NCBI RefSeq assembly: GCF_005239225.2
Contig: NC_133296.1
Coordinates: 372,001-436,000 of the forward strand
Direction: 5' to 3'
DNA: 64,000 nucleotides
Origin: Populus alba
Taxonomy: Eukaryota; Streptophyta; Magnoliopsida; Malpighiales; Salicaceae
In this document: positions 13,201-26,013 of the stretch, one piece after another
Layout of the letters: each line of letters begins with the position of its first letter
How positions within the stretch are numbered: position 1 is the first letter of the stretch
Position numbers and translations under genes: made by a program
Notes under the pieces: model-generated
The model's input: the letters and a program-made list of their open reading frames with translations, nothing else
What the model was told of the DNA's origin: nothing
The model's database searches: none

Positions 13201-16200
13201 ATCAATGAAATGGGAAGCTGTAATAGTGGATGAGTGCCAGAGCTCTAGAATATTTTCACATTTTAAACAAATTAAGATGCTAAGGACTGCTATGCGGCTT
13301 CTCCTTGTAAATGGTCAGCTTAAGGTGTGTGCATATGTGTGCTTCTTTTTGTCCATCCAGTGCCTTATTTTTGGCCTCCACAACCCTTTTATAGGTGCCT
13401 TATTCAATGTACTGGATTTGTAGGATGGCATCACTGAGCACCTGCTGTCTCTGCTTGTTCATCAGAGTGATCTAAATGGCATTGAAGATTTGGTAACTAA
13501 TTTAAGCCCTAAGACTGGCAATTTGAAGGACCAGTTGTCAAAATACATTGCAAACGGTCCCAGACCAGACCCCTCAAGGTTTAAAGAATATTGGGTTCCT
13601 GTACAGTTATCCCCCATGCAGCTTGAGCAGTATTGTGCCACTTTACTTTCAAAATCTTTAGCACTTTGCTCGTCCTCAAGAAGGAATGATCCTGTTGGTG
13701 CCCTCCGCGATATTCTTATCTCTTGTCGCAAGGTTGGGCTAATTCACCTATAAAATTAATCTATATCATTGGGTATTTTTTGACTCTGGAAACTCTTAAA
13801 CCCCTGAACATGATTACACAAGCTTTAGAAATTCTCTTTTTATTTCTGTTTTCAGTTATTCATAATCTGGTATGGCCAATTTCTTGTTTTGGAATTATCA
13901 GAAAACCATGATTTATTGATCATAGTTTTGGTTAACTATGGGTTTAAAATTCTCAACAGTTTCTTCCATCATGGAGATGTCACCCATTGATTTGGTTTAT
14001 ATGATTTTTGTATCTGCTACAATTATGATTTATTTACAATTGCCAATGAGATAGATAGAAAGTAGATTGTACCTGCGCATTTACAATAGCAATTAATACA
14101 TGCATAATGATTGTGGACAGTGCTGCGATCATCCCTACATCATGAATCCATCGCTACAAATTTCATTAACGAAAGACAGAAAAGAAGCTGAAATTTTAGA
14201 TATTGGAATAAAAGCAAGTGGCAAGCTGCAACTCCTGGGTGAGATGCTTTTCAGCATAAAAGAGAGAGGATTAAGAGTTCTGGTCCTTTTTCAGGTACAC
14301 GGTTTACCATCTACTGATATCATTTTTGTTTTTAAAAAGTTCTTCTGCATGTGATATTTTTTGCTTCAAAGTCTTGATTTCATGCATTTGAAAGTATTGT
14401 TAGCTACTATATGATGATTGTTTTGAATATTTATGTCCATCGGTTCAGCACCGTAGTCCTATTAGTATTGGAGTAATAGACAAAGTTCTTACATTGACTT
14501 TCATCCAAGAAACAGACCAGTAGTTTTTGCATTATGTTCTGGCTATCTTCTGAGGAAAAGTAAGCTAATAATTATGTTAATTTGCTTTATAGAAATTACT
14601 TGAACAACTGGTCTTTTGAAATGGATAATCAATCATGGAATTAAAACAGGATAGTTTACATATCTGAATCGGATTCAGGCAAACTGTTACTGTTTCACAA
14701 CTGGCTTTTCAACTCCGTTTATTTTTCATTCCACTCCATTACAACTGCTATGACTTTTTACATAATGGAAACAGCTGTTATGCTATAAAAACCTAGGTTT
14801 TGGCCTTTTTTCCCCGCCAACAACCTTCTTTAACCATTCTTCACGTTTCCATTTATTTTTCTCAAGTGTTTTCAACAAAATGAAGCTTCATTCTTCAATT
14901 TTTCCTTCTGATATTAAGATCCTACTGTTTATTTGAAGATTTATGGTAATAACCTTCTCAGCTTTTTTACATTGTTGTATTCTGTTAGATTGGTGTATGT
15001 GTACTCCTGGGTTTAAGATATTTAATAATAATTTTTTGTGATAGCTATTTTCAGATCAATATTCTTGCCAATCCTTTTATTAGTCATGGGTCATGTAATC
15101 TTCATCGGATTTGTTCAACTTTTTATTTATATATTTTTTAGAATTAATATATTAGAAGCTTTATGAAAAATATTTTCAAATTTATGTTGAATGAAGTTTT
15201 ATTATTATTTTTTTTTAAAGTATTATCAATAAATATCATCTATTCTCATGAATGTTAATGTAGCATGTTTATTGCAAACTTGTCAACCGTGTCTAATGTG
15301 AAGTTTTCAATGGCGTGTTAACCTTTTAGATCGGGTAGCAAAGATAATTAGTGGCTAATTGACTGAATTATGTGTAGTTTTGGAGTTTATATATGTGTAG
15401 AGGAGTATGATTTGGGTCATAGTTAAAGCTAGAAGTGATGAAGTTAAGGTTTTTGGATTCTGATGCATTAGCCTTGTTGACTGGAGTAGTGGATTTGGGA
15501 TTTTTTTCTTTTGTATTTTTTTTCCTGGGGGGGGGGGGCGTGGGGGATGATGCCTCTTCTGATTGGAGATTCTTAATGTTGAATTTAAATATTAATAGTT
15601 ATTAGATTAATTAAATCCATTAAACAACACCAGAGGGTACAGGCCAATAGGTATATTATAATGCATATGAGCTGCCCTAAAACACTGCTTGGCTTTTTCA
15701 AGCAGCAAAATAGTTTTCCGTCTCCCCTTATAAGATCAAAATAACTTAGCTGGAGTTGGACATTGTTATGCCCTTGCAATATGAGGTAAGCATTAAAATC
15801 CTTGACATAAAGAACGAGGATGCAACTCTAATATTTACACTGAATTTCCTGTATAGACCATTTTTCACTGATTCCCATCTCAAACTCTCGAGCATAGTTT
15901 AACTTTAACCAAAAAAGCCATGTTAGAGGGGTCCATTTTCTCTGATTTCACTCTCAATTTGATCATATGCATTTGTGAAGATACTTCATATTTAATATGA
16001 AATTGTTGCTCACGTTTTTTTATATCAAGAATGCTTTCTACATCATGGCTTATGATCATTTTGATACTTTAAAAAGATTCTGTCTGATTTGTCATCTTGA
16101 TGACCTCTGCAAACAGACCAGATATTTGTTTTACTATTCCTTGCACTTATCCATATGTTTTTTCTTACCTTGGTACATTTTTTCTTACTCATATTTTTCT

Positions 16201-19200
16201 GAGCATATTTTTCACACTCACACATTGGTTTTGATTTGCAGTCTAGTGGAGGTTCTGGAAAGGATAATATTGGTGATATATTGGATGACTTTGTGCGTCA
16301 AAGATTTGGCCAGGGTTCTTATGAACGTGTTGATGAGCATGTACTCCCTTCAAGGAAGCAATCTGCTTTGAAGTTCTTCAATAATCATCAGGAAGGGAGG
16401 TTTGTGTTCTTACTAGAAACCCGTGCTTGTAGTTCCAGCATCAAACTTTCATCTGTGGATACTGTCATCATATTTGCTAGCGATTGGAACCCGATGACTG
16501 ATATAAGGAGCCTGCAAAAAATAACATTACATTCACAGTTTGATCAGATAAATATATTTCGTCTATACTCTTCTTGCACTGTGGAAGAAAAAGTTCTAAT
16601 CATTGCAAGGCAAGATAAGACACTTGAGAGTAGTTTACACAGTATAAGCCAGGTTGTTTGTCACATGCTGCTTATGTGGGGGGCTTCGTATCTCTTTGAA
16701 AAATTATCAGAGTTCCATTGTGGCAATGACACTGCCTCGAGTGGAAATACATTGTTTGAGCAATCACATTTGAAAGATGTTATCCAAGAGTTCCGAACCA
16801 TAATAATTCAGAAGGGAAAAGATAATACTCCAAGTAACTCAATAATTTTGAAAGTTAAACAAAATCAAGGAAGATATACTACTAATTTTCCATTGCACGG
16901 TGAGCGAAAAATTCAATTGTTGGATGAAGAGCTGCCTCATATATTTTGGAAAAAACTGCTTAAGGGAAAACAGCCAGAGTGGAAATATAGTTCTGGTTTG
17001 TCTCAGAGGAACAGAAAAAGGGTTCAATATGCTGACGATATACAGAAGAATCCTGTAGTTGAGGGTGATGAAGTTGTAAAGAAGCGCAATAAAGTGGCCA
17101 ACAATAGCACTAATTCACCTTCTCTAAAAGCTGCTCTAATAGGTAAATGGTTAATTTCACTGTTGATTAACTATTTTGGTTTGTTTCTTATCCTGTACAC
17201 GCAGATGGTTCTCTTGTCAGAGTATCGGGTGGCAATCATTGTGGGATTTCCTCAATTTTTTCTTAATTTACTTTCATAAACTGTCTCTATTTCTGCAGGA
17301 ACTTCTGGAGCTCCAGTGCATAATAAGTCTCAATTCCTGCCAAGTTCAACTGGCCGTCTGAACACTACTGCTACAAATCATGTTTCCAACTTCAGACATT
17401 CGAATAGTAATTCATCAGAGGTACTAAAAGCTAATAAGGTTGAGTATAATGAAAGAATGAATTTGCATGATTCAGAGAAGAGTCTCCATCTCATTCTGAA
17501 GCCAGAGATAACAAAACTTAGTGACATTTTGCAACTCCCAGTATGTATCTCATCCCTCTGAAGAAGTTAGTTTCTCTAACATATTTTCATAATGCTGCAA
17601 TCTTTGATATGGTATATTGGGTCTGCCTATCCAGTGCTATTCTTGGTGGTTCCAGAATTGATTTTTATAGACAGAAATAAAGAAGAATAAAAATCCTGCA
17701 AATACATTACCTTTTTTTGTGCGTGCAAGTTATCATCCTTGCAATTTTCCCTACGATTGCCAAACTATTGAATAAGTGTTCGAGGTCTTAATAAGATAAA
17801 CATACTATGAATTTCTAAGCCTAGGGAGCATTGCATTGTTACACTGTTGAATTTTGATTTAATTGAATTACTACTTGAAATTGAATATCATCACCATCAA
17901 ATATTGTGTTTGAATTTTATTTTTTGTTAATTTGCTCTTTTCTAAATGGCATCATAATTTTTGTTCCTTGTCCTCCATTGAAGTAGGAAATTTTGTATGT
18001 TATTTTTTGTTTTTAAGCATTCTGATAATGATGATCTGCCATCTTTGTTCTGTCTCCTCAAGTGTTTTACTTAGATTGTGAGAGGCAAATTTCATGGGCC
18101 ACAAAGTAACATTGCTTCCTTTCTTTGATCGACTCTTTTAATGCAAAGAAACACTTCTGAAGGAACGAGGAAAACTTTAAAAATAAAGGAAAACCCTCTC
18201 TGGCTCTAGTTTGCATATCTTTCCAATACTTTAACTAACCAGATTTTATCTGCACTCTGCCAAAAGTGAGGGAAGTAATATGTTTACTGCATTTGATGGG
18301 TTCTTTTACTTTAATAAATGCGTACATTTCTTTGGCTACTCTGCAGTTATGAATTTGTTGGAGGTTTCTGGGTCATGGATCAGCAAACATCAATATTTTC
18401 ATAAATGATCTCAAGCTTATGCAGCAGTCTTTCATCTAAGATGTCATTATGTTGATATGTTTCACTGTTGTTTCAGGAAAATGTCAAGGTCATGGTGGAA
18501 CGATTTCTGGAATATGTGCTGAATAATCACCATATCAGTAGAGAACCAGCTAGCATATTACAGGCATTTCTGATATCCTTGGTTAGAACCTTCTTTTTTG
18601 TATATTTCCCTGCTTTTTGATCTTTTATTTACTTGTGATGCAAATATTTCACCCTCTGATTAAAATATAATTAGTTAGTCACCACTATAAAACTGTGCCT
18701 TACCATTGTCCTATCATGTTGGATCATTGATGGTTTAACATGCCTGTTCTGTTAAGGAGAATTCACAAATGTCCATTCCATTTGCAATAGTTTCAATATC
18801 TTCTCGGTTGGTTTTGAATTTGAAAGATCTTTAAATGTATGGCTGTGTTATCTTCCTTTGCCAAATCAGTTCATTCCTGTTTTTTCAATGTGACTGTTTT
18901 GTCTTTAACAATCTCACAATGATCGAGTTTCAAAAATTGACAAGCTGGTTTCAAGTATCCTTTGCTGTGGTCAGTTTTTCACCTTAGATCTAAAACAATA
19001 GCACATAGTAACTAAAAAGAGGATGGCTTGCTAGAGATACAAGTATATGACCTGAAATATTGAGGAAACATATGGGAGGTGTTTTTTTTTGAAAAAATAA
19101 TCTAACCAAACATGCTAGTATGCTTTTTGTTGAATGCTCCTTTTATTCTCTTTGTGAATAAGGTGGTTGTTTTAGTGCAGTGAAGGAATACAGAGTGGAC

Positions 19201-22200
19201 TTTTCATCTGAATTGAGGTTGGAAGTTATGAAATCTGATTATTTTGGAGAAAAAAAATGTTTTTCATATTCTACTACATCCTCTTTTTGTTTCATAGGAA
19301 GGATATAACAGTGTCAATGAATTATATTCTTTTTTATCTCCTCACACCTACCTTTCTGGTGCTTCTGCACTCATTTATGTGTACGTGCCTGAGCATTTCT
19401 GCATCTGTGAGAATTACAGAGCATTTGTTTTTTTCCTTACTTGTAAACTGTGTCAGTAGGTCCATGCTTAAATGTTCGCTACCTTTTGCTGACAGCCTGC
19501 TTTATTTTTTGATGTTCAAATGGCAGTGCTGGACTTCAGCTGCCATGCTAAAGCACAAACTTGGTCACAAAGAATCACTTGCACTTGCAAAACAGCATCT
19601 GAATTTTGGTTGCAAGAAAGATGAGGCAGATTTTGTTTATTCAAAGTTGCGATGTCTGAAGAAAGCATTTCTTCATCATACAGGGATTTATAAGGTGGCC
19701 ACATCTCCTAAAGCTGCAGAGTTTTCAACTGAAGATCACAGCAAGAATCAGTCAAATGGAAGATCATCACTGTCAACACCATCAAACATGCAAAAGGGGA
19801 GAATAGAGGTTGAAAACCTGAGACCTAGCCAGGAACTCTCCATTGATCAGGTCGTTTCCCATCTAGGATTGGCACAAAAAGATTACTCAAAAAGTATCAA
19901 AGATATTGAAAAGAAATGTGACAAACAGATGAGGAAGCTATTGCAGAGGCAACAAGAAGAAATGGAAAAGTTCGAAAAGAAGTACGAGGAAGAGAAGGCA
20001 GAACTTGAACATATGCACAGAACAGAGGCAGCTGTTATTCGTTTACACAGTAATATTTTGGAGAGAACAGATAAACTTAAGGTACTGGATAATGTTTATG
20101 CAAAAAAGTTTGAAGATCTTAACTGGCAGATGGATATGTGTCTTAATAATCTTTTGGAATTGCAACTGGCTACAAGGAACAAGTTACAAGAGAGGAAGGC
20201 TCAATGGATTAAAGGAGTTAAGTCCTGGGCACATGCTGAATTAATAATGAAACCAACTGCAAATGAGTCTGGTTATAATCAAGAAAACTTTGTCACTTGG
20301 AATTCTTGTTGCAAAGAACAGACTACCGAACGATCCCGGAGCATGCCAGATGATGTTCCACTGGAAGTTCCTGAAACTGTGAGTTCGAGTGAGGATGTAC
20401 TTCCTGGGGTATTAGCTACATCCAAACCGAGCTCTGATGGGGCCATATCCAGCATGCTTGACAGAGAAGTTCCCTTGGAAGTGCCTCAGACTGCAACTGT
20501 GAGGGGTGTTTCAGAGGATGTCATGTCTGCGAATTCATTTCCATGTGAAGAACAAATCCCTGATCTACAGGTTACATTGAGAGTACTTGAGGCTAACTGC
20601 TCCAGTGATGGTCCTGAGAACACCATTCATAAATCTTCATCTGAAAAAGGTTCTGATAGAGTTATGTTAACGGTGCCTGATAGAGAATTTTCACTGGGTG
20701 CGACTGGGATAGTCACTTCCACTGGTGGCCTGGAGAATGCTGCTTCTGTAAATCCTTCACCATCTGAAGGACAACCTTACGCCAGATCCACTTCATGCAT
20801 GGATGTCAGAGAAGTTTTATTGGAAGCGCCTGAAACTGCTTCTCTGGAAGCTGAAGAGGATGTTAACAGAATTATGGAGAAAGATGGAGTATCTGGCATG
20901 GTATCTGATAATGCCATTGAAGTTGATCAGTGGAATGGAGTGGTGTGTATTCTTAATCAAGAGCCTCACTTTGATGATATGGTGGCAGTCAGCCAGCAAA
21001 CTGGAGAGGTTCGATTAGGAGTGCCTGAAAACAATTTTGTTAACCAGCAGCATGAGGTGGATCCATCAGGAGTTCGTGAAGTGGGGGTTGGCCACAATCG
21101 GCTAGAGATTGACAGTATGCACGTTGTAGCCTCTGATAATGGCCAACCAACTGAATCCTCTAGATTGCAAGATAGAGTTGCACGAGTTTGTAATAACCAG
21201 ATTGCTTTCCAACAAGTTGATGCTTTGGCATCCCAACCTTTTGTAGCTTCTGATCATTCTCATAGTGATGTGCCTGTCACAGAATTGTTACCATCCATGG
21301 ACTTCTCTGCTGGTTCGCAGCCTACAACTTCATTTGCAGAACATGCGCCTGCTAATTCAATAGCTGTTGGTGAATCAGGGACGCGTATCTCAAACACAAT
21401 GACTGCACCTGTCACTTCTATAATTAGTAACTGTCCTGTTACTGCACCCGCTGTTCGAATGCCTGTATCTTTGTCTCAAGATCCATTGCAGAATGAATTA
21501 GATAGAATATGCAGAGAAACAGAACAAATAATCAAGATCCATGAAGATACAGTTTGTTTCCTTTTTACCCAGTTGTATTCTGTGTGATTTTGGTTTTTGA
21601 CCATTGTATTTGAATTCCTTATCTTTTCTCTTTTGCAGAAGCTGCAGCTGAAATCTGATTGCGAGAAGGAGATACAGGAGGTTGTTGCTCAAATTCGTAG
21701 AAAGCATGATATTAAACTTCAGGAGATAGAATCTGAATTCCTCCGTAAGAAGAAAGAGATGGCTGACAATCAAAACAAAGTTTTCTTGAACAAGATTTTG
21801 GCCGAGGCATTCAGGAGCAAGTGCATGGATAATAAGGCATCTAGCACCCCTGTCAGGCAGCAAGGTTGGTAATATTCTTTAAAATGAAAATATGGAATTA
21901 ATATCAAGGCAAAGATGAATCGTGAAAACATAATTAGGAATCCATTTGAGTCTTGATTGGTTGGAACCTAAACTTGGTTCAAATGTCGGTGGCATGCAGA
22001 GATAAACTCTAGTATCGTGCAGCAGCAGCTTCAGCTATTGGAACCCACTGCTCGGCCTTGTATTGTTACTGGTTCATATTCAACTGGTCTTCCAGCAGCT
22101 AGTCTGCAAACAACTCCAACATCTTCCCCTAGTGCCCCACCACAACAGGTTGTTCATAGCTCAGGACGTTACTCAAGTACCCCTACCAGACCACCACACA

Positions 22201-22631
22201 TCAGCTCCATCTCTCCTGCCACAAGCAATCTCCGAATCAGTAATGAGATTCGAGCTCCTGCCCCACACCTGCAACATTTTAGACCTTCAGCACGCGGGAT
22301 GCAAAGTCAACAAGTATCAACAACTTCTCCCACACCTTCTGTAATTCCTTCACGAGGTCCTGCAACTGCACAACAATCAAGTACTCAGACCACAACAAAT
22401 AGTGGTGAAAGCATGGGAATCTCACCTTCTATAACATCTCTCCAGGGACATGAATCTTTAATGGATATAGATAATCAAACGAGTACAAATGCAACTCAGG
22501 CCTGGAGTTCCCCCCCACCAACTGATTTGATTTCTGACTCAAACCCATTGGCTCAACTAAAGCTTAGCATGCTAAATAGTGTGCTGACAAACCCAACAAG
22601 CGAGGTTGTTTGTTTGTCAGATGATGATTGA
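7300..22631 (+). CDS. MOM1: MOM1-type chromatin silencing protein (catalytically degenerate CHD3/SNF2-like helicase)
   Basis: Nuclear transcriptional gene silencing factor; in Arabidopsis MOM1 keeps methylated transposons silent largely without changing DNA methylation. Seventeen exons: 7300-7840, 7985-8585, 9661-9801, 10672-10865, 11034-11164, 11305-11592, 12124-12273, 12631-12885, 13184-13324, 13424-13732, 14121-14294, 16242-17142, 17299-17540, 18477-18581, 19527-21551, 21639-21864, 22000-22631. They sum to 7056 bases, 2351 residues, against about 2000 in Arabidopsis. Order: basic Ser/Lys-rich tail with repeated RKSER-like motifs (about 40-105); C4HC3 PHD finger (about 414-465; CVIC, CCDGQGC, WHCLAC); two chromodomain-like segments (KQFYVKYKG and FEWLVKWRG; about 493-630); partial SNF2 region (about 633-1075); coiled coils at about 1512-1628 and 2046-2133, the latter probably the CMM2 silencing module; Pro/Ser/Thr-rich tail. 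The Walker A loop is absent and the DEAH box reads VDECQ, so ATPase activity is unlikely. The intron before 16242 is 1.9 kb. The family call is firm; small exon-edge errors are possible. Confidence 0.92.
8690..8886. repeat. tandem duplication in MOM1 intron 2
   Basis: Two imperfect units of roughly 90-100 bases lie head to tail at about 8690-8778 and 8783-8886. Both begin TGGGTGCAAA, share TTCTAAGAAAT and later AAAAAAATTCA, and end in AAAGTTTG. They lie just inside the intron after the exon ending at 8585. This looks like a transposon-derived or slippage duplication and has no effect on the reading frame. Confidence 0.6.
20350..21040 (+). repeat. decayed in-frame peptide repeat in MOM1 exon 15
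   Basis: The translated exon carries a motif close to [18 protein letters not shown] several times: [15 protein letters not shown] (about 20356), [15 protein letters not shown] (about 20464), a more degenerate [12 protein letters not shown] (about 20680), [19 protein letters not shown] (about 20808) and [10 protein letters not shown] (about 21007). Spacing is roughly 100-340 bases. It lies between the two coiled coils, in an otherwise low-complexity acidic linker. The repeat probably arose by tandem expansion and may partly explain why this protein is longer than the Arabidopsis one. Confidence 0.6.
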
Positions 22632-23419
22632 TATGTATAGTTTTGTGTATACATGGAGTACTACGTTCATGAGAGCTCTTTGTGTTGCGAACATTTTTGC
22701 TGCAGAATTTGTGGCTGTACATAGGTTAATGGTTCACTTAGGTTTATTTACAAGTTCATTTTTAATCATTCAGTTTCACCATATCTGGCGGTTTGAAATG
22801 TTTTTCAGACTTTGCTTTGAGAGTGGCATCAGTCAATTTTCTGTGTTATCTAAGTTCTTTGCAAGTATTAAGAAGATTGTCTAGAAATGTTTTTAAGGTT
22901 GTGTGGTTGTGCTTGATTAGTGTTTTAGGATAGACGAGATAGAAATCTGGTTGGTTGAAGAGTAAAGTTTTGGAATTTAAATACATGGAGATGTGTCTTT
23001 TGTCTTCTTAATCTCCGCCATTCCGTCTCTTCCTCCCTAAATGTTACCTGATGTCTTCAAGCTGAACACATGTTCAAGGCATTGAACTGTACAAATGGGT
23101 GTTTTGCTCAGTGGGAGTTTTGCTACAAGTGTTGATCAAAATCGGTCAACATTCTATGGTCGCTAACAAGGCATGTTGTCCATGTCAGCACCTCATGGGA
23201 TCTACGAGCATCGCTCACCAGTCACGACCAGTGATGGCCTTTCATCACGTGTTCCACTTCAGCCGTATGAAGATTGAAAAGTAGAAGCAAATTGAAAAGC
23301 ATATGGAGGGGAAACCAAATGCGTAGAGGACCTATTAAATGACCAACACAAGGCCATTGTGCATCCTGGATTTTCCTCAAATTACTTAATACACACGGTT
23401 TAATTCAAAGCTTAAAAAG

Positions 23420-24015
23420 ATGTTACGTTTTGACCTGAAGGATGAATCCATGGAAGTGCCACAGCCTCCTTCCAAGTGGCAGGAAAGTCACTGTTTTAGT
23501 GTGGCTTGCTTGAGAGGGGATCTTCGTGCATATTGCTATCATTTTCAGCCACATTATTGGCTATGGAAATGAGACAATATGGGGTTGAAAGAATTCCATA
23601 TCGAGTTTAACATGTGAGCGAGGATTTTCACAGCCCTCGGGAATCGGAAGTTTAAGATATTTACATACAAGACAGGGCCAAGAAATCATTAATCTTGGTT
23701 GTTAGTTTAAAGTGGTGTCTTTACTTGTGTTTAAGCCCTCAGGCGTGCACATTCATGTACAGGTCCAAGTGACTCTAAGTGCAGATCTCTTCAATGTCCT
23801 GGACTCGAATGTGTAGCATTAATTTGTGGCCGCACTACCCGTTCATAGAGCCGTTGACACTCACAAAGAAAGGGCAGCTTGTACTTGGAGGATATTCTTG
23901 GAAAAAGGAACTAGTCTTCTACAATATGAAAGTTAATTCATCCAAGACTCTTATGGCATTTGAAGAGAGGATGGAGTGGAGAACATCTACATATGCTGAA
24001 AGTTCAATCACTTAA
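23420..24015 (+). pseudogene. F-box-associated (FBA) domain remnant 1
   Basis: Broken coding sequence of the C-terminal substrate-binding half of a plant F-box protein, the adaptor of SCF ubiquitin ligases. About 23426-23560 reads RFDLKDESMEVP then a VACLRGDLRAYCYHF-like stretch, as in the FBA core; about 23775-24015 reads PLTLTKKGQLVL, KKELVFYNMK and a terminal YAES, as at the end of that domain. Between them the frame is interrupted by stops and shifts, and no N-terminal F-box motif was found. The order of pieces fits one decayed copy. Assignment is by pattern memory; the family expands and decays quickly in plants. Confidence 0.5.
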
Positions 24016-24989
24016 TTGTGACTGTTGGTGCAATAGAGGGAGCACTGCCTCCATTATGCATTTTGAAGGTGAATAGGAAGAACTAATTCTTGTAGCTTCA
24101 ATTGTTGGGTTGTTTTTGCAGACTTTTTTTAAATAATTCTATGACGAATATCTTCAATATTATTATCAGGATAAATTTTGCTTTGTTAATGGATGCAATT
24201 TCCTTATGGTAATGTCAACACAGGCCATTTCCAAGGTGACTTAGCAAGTCCATTTTTCTACTTCAGCTGTCATGGTGTTGCTTTTTCTCACCAATGGTCA
24301 CTCTCCTGTCTTGGTAGTTTTCTGCTATTCAATTCTCTTCTCCCTCCCGCACATGTTTTTAGCTCTCTTGAAAGCTGTGTACGTTTTCTTCCAATCCTAG
24401 TCTTGAGCATGGAGGATCAAAAGTGGGAGGCTAGCTTAGCAAATCCTGATGAGAACGCAACCGATAATCCCGCTACTCGTGTCGAAGCCTGTATATGCTT
24501 GTACAAAACATTATGATGAATAAATTATGAGCTTATTATCTGTTACCTGCCATGAAAGATCCTGAACCAATCAAGTAGTTGAATACAGAGTTGATTAGAT
24601 TAAACCATTACACTTCGGGGTGTCAAAATTGGGCATTTGACATCAAATCTTTTGCATTACGTACCAATATTTGTCCTCAGTAATGTCTTGTTACTTGTTT
24701 CAGAAATTAGGCGTCGTCCATAATCTTATTCTTTGTAGGAGATAAAACCAAGTAGAATTTCCTTCTTTTGATGAACATCAACTCCAAAAAAAAAAAAATT
24801 ACATGAGGAGCATTGATTTGTAATAGGCTCAAGAGATCGTAACAACAGCAATGATTTATGGTCCAATTTCTTGGAGTGCGTATGTGGTCACTAAAACTAG
24901 GCGGCTACAGCTTTCTTGAATTTAACAATGGACGAGGTCGGAGGATAGTATCTGACCAATTAGCCTTGTGAGTATCGGAAGGACTAGTT

Positions 24990-25243
24990 CAAACTGGAGA
25001 GTATGAAATGGAAGAATATGGAGTGCAGGAATCCTGGAGGTGTCTCATCAGTAAAGATTTAGGATCATCACCAAAGTGGTTGAAGCCATCATCTCTTAAC
25101 AAGAAAGGTGAAGTTATACTAATAATAATGAGAACGAATTGGATATCTACAATCTGAAAGACAATACAGTATTTAAGAATCTTGTGAGATTTGAAAGAAG
25201 AAATAGTAGTTTCCTGACACATCCAGTAATTAGACCGTGACGA
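24990..25243 (+). pseudogene. F-box-associated (FBA) domain remnant 2
   Basis: A second decayed piece of the same kind of gene. About 24995-25115 reads EMEEYGVQESWRCL and LNKKGEVIL, matching the usual FBA pattern of a WVMKEYGVxESW segment followed by a KNGEVLL segment. About 25131-25243 continues in a frame shifted by one base as ENELDIYNLKDNT and runs to a stop. The frame change marks it as non-functional. With the remnant at 23420 it suggests a small dead F-box cluster, or one gene and a partial tandem copy. Confidence 0.5.
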
Positions 25244-26013
25244 TGCAGAGAGTTCAATATGTATTCAGAATGTAAGTTTTGAAACACGTAGCACCACTCT
25301 ATTACGCATTCTTTTGTATGAATTTGATTGAATATTATGAATGCAATAAAATGATCTTGCCTGGCTGCTGCATTGACTCTAATGTTTGCTTTGTTCCATT
25401 GATCATAGCTTCAATGTTTTTTGTGATCCTTACTCTTATTTCTGAATTGAAACATTAGCAAGAAAAATCATTTCCACTGGGAAAAAAAGAGCATCAACTT
25501 CTGTTATTGTTGTTCTGCTAAGACAGTGACTGCTGGAATATTGCACTAGGGCAAGTGCGAATTGTTTAACCATGATTTTAGTTGTCAGGAGAGCTCATAG
25601 AGTCAATTGTTGGAAACTTTTTATGGTGACCTGCTGCTCATCTTAGCTTGATTATGAATGCTGAAAATGTGATAGGCTTTTCTAAACTGTATTCAGAATT
25701 ACTTCCAAAAACATGTGATTAGCAATGTCATAAGTGCAGGCTTGTTGATATATCATCCACTTGTACTGAAGTATTTCTACAAATTTCTTAACAGCAGTCT
25801 CAGTTGCAGTTGATCATCCACTTATGTTTCTTGCATATTCGTTTTCTTTGGTCTCGTTTGAGTCTCATTTTTATATTGCAACTATTTCAACTTCTTGTTG
25901 TTATTGTTGAACTTGCGGGAAAATTTGGAAACAAATAGAATACAGAGAAGAGGGGAGAAGAAAAATAGATAGCAGAAGGAAAGGAAACAGGTGAAGAAAA
26001 GAAGATGAATGAT

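Larger units (their letters stand above)
22632..26013. other. intergenic region between MOM1 and CSP41B genes
   Basis: The first few hundred bases after the stop at 22629-22631 are the probable 3' untranslated region of the MOM1-type gene. From about 23420 to 25245 the DNA holds two broken F-box-associated remnants, listed separately. A 107-codon plus-strand frame at 24193-24516 lies between them, but I recognise nothing in it. From 25250 to 26013 I see no coding signal; this part probably contains the 3' end of the CSP41B transcript coming from the other side. Confidence 0.7.

Noticed and set aside
15529..15546. Poly-G tract, together with poly-C tracts at about 9925, 45240 and 53590
   Set aside because: Short homopolymers in introns or intergenic DNA. 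They do not form spaced G-runs, and their length may reflect sequencing artefact.
14295..16241. Possible missed exon in the 1.9 kb MOM1 intron
   Set aside because: The flanking exons join directly into the conserved [13 protein letters not shown] sequence, and no open frame in between extends the helicase homology.
24193..24516. 107-codon open frame between the F-box remnants
   Set aside because: No domain, no splice context, and a composition like the surrounding intergenic DNA.
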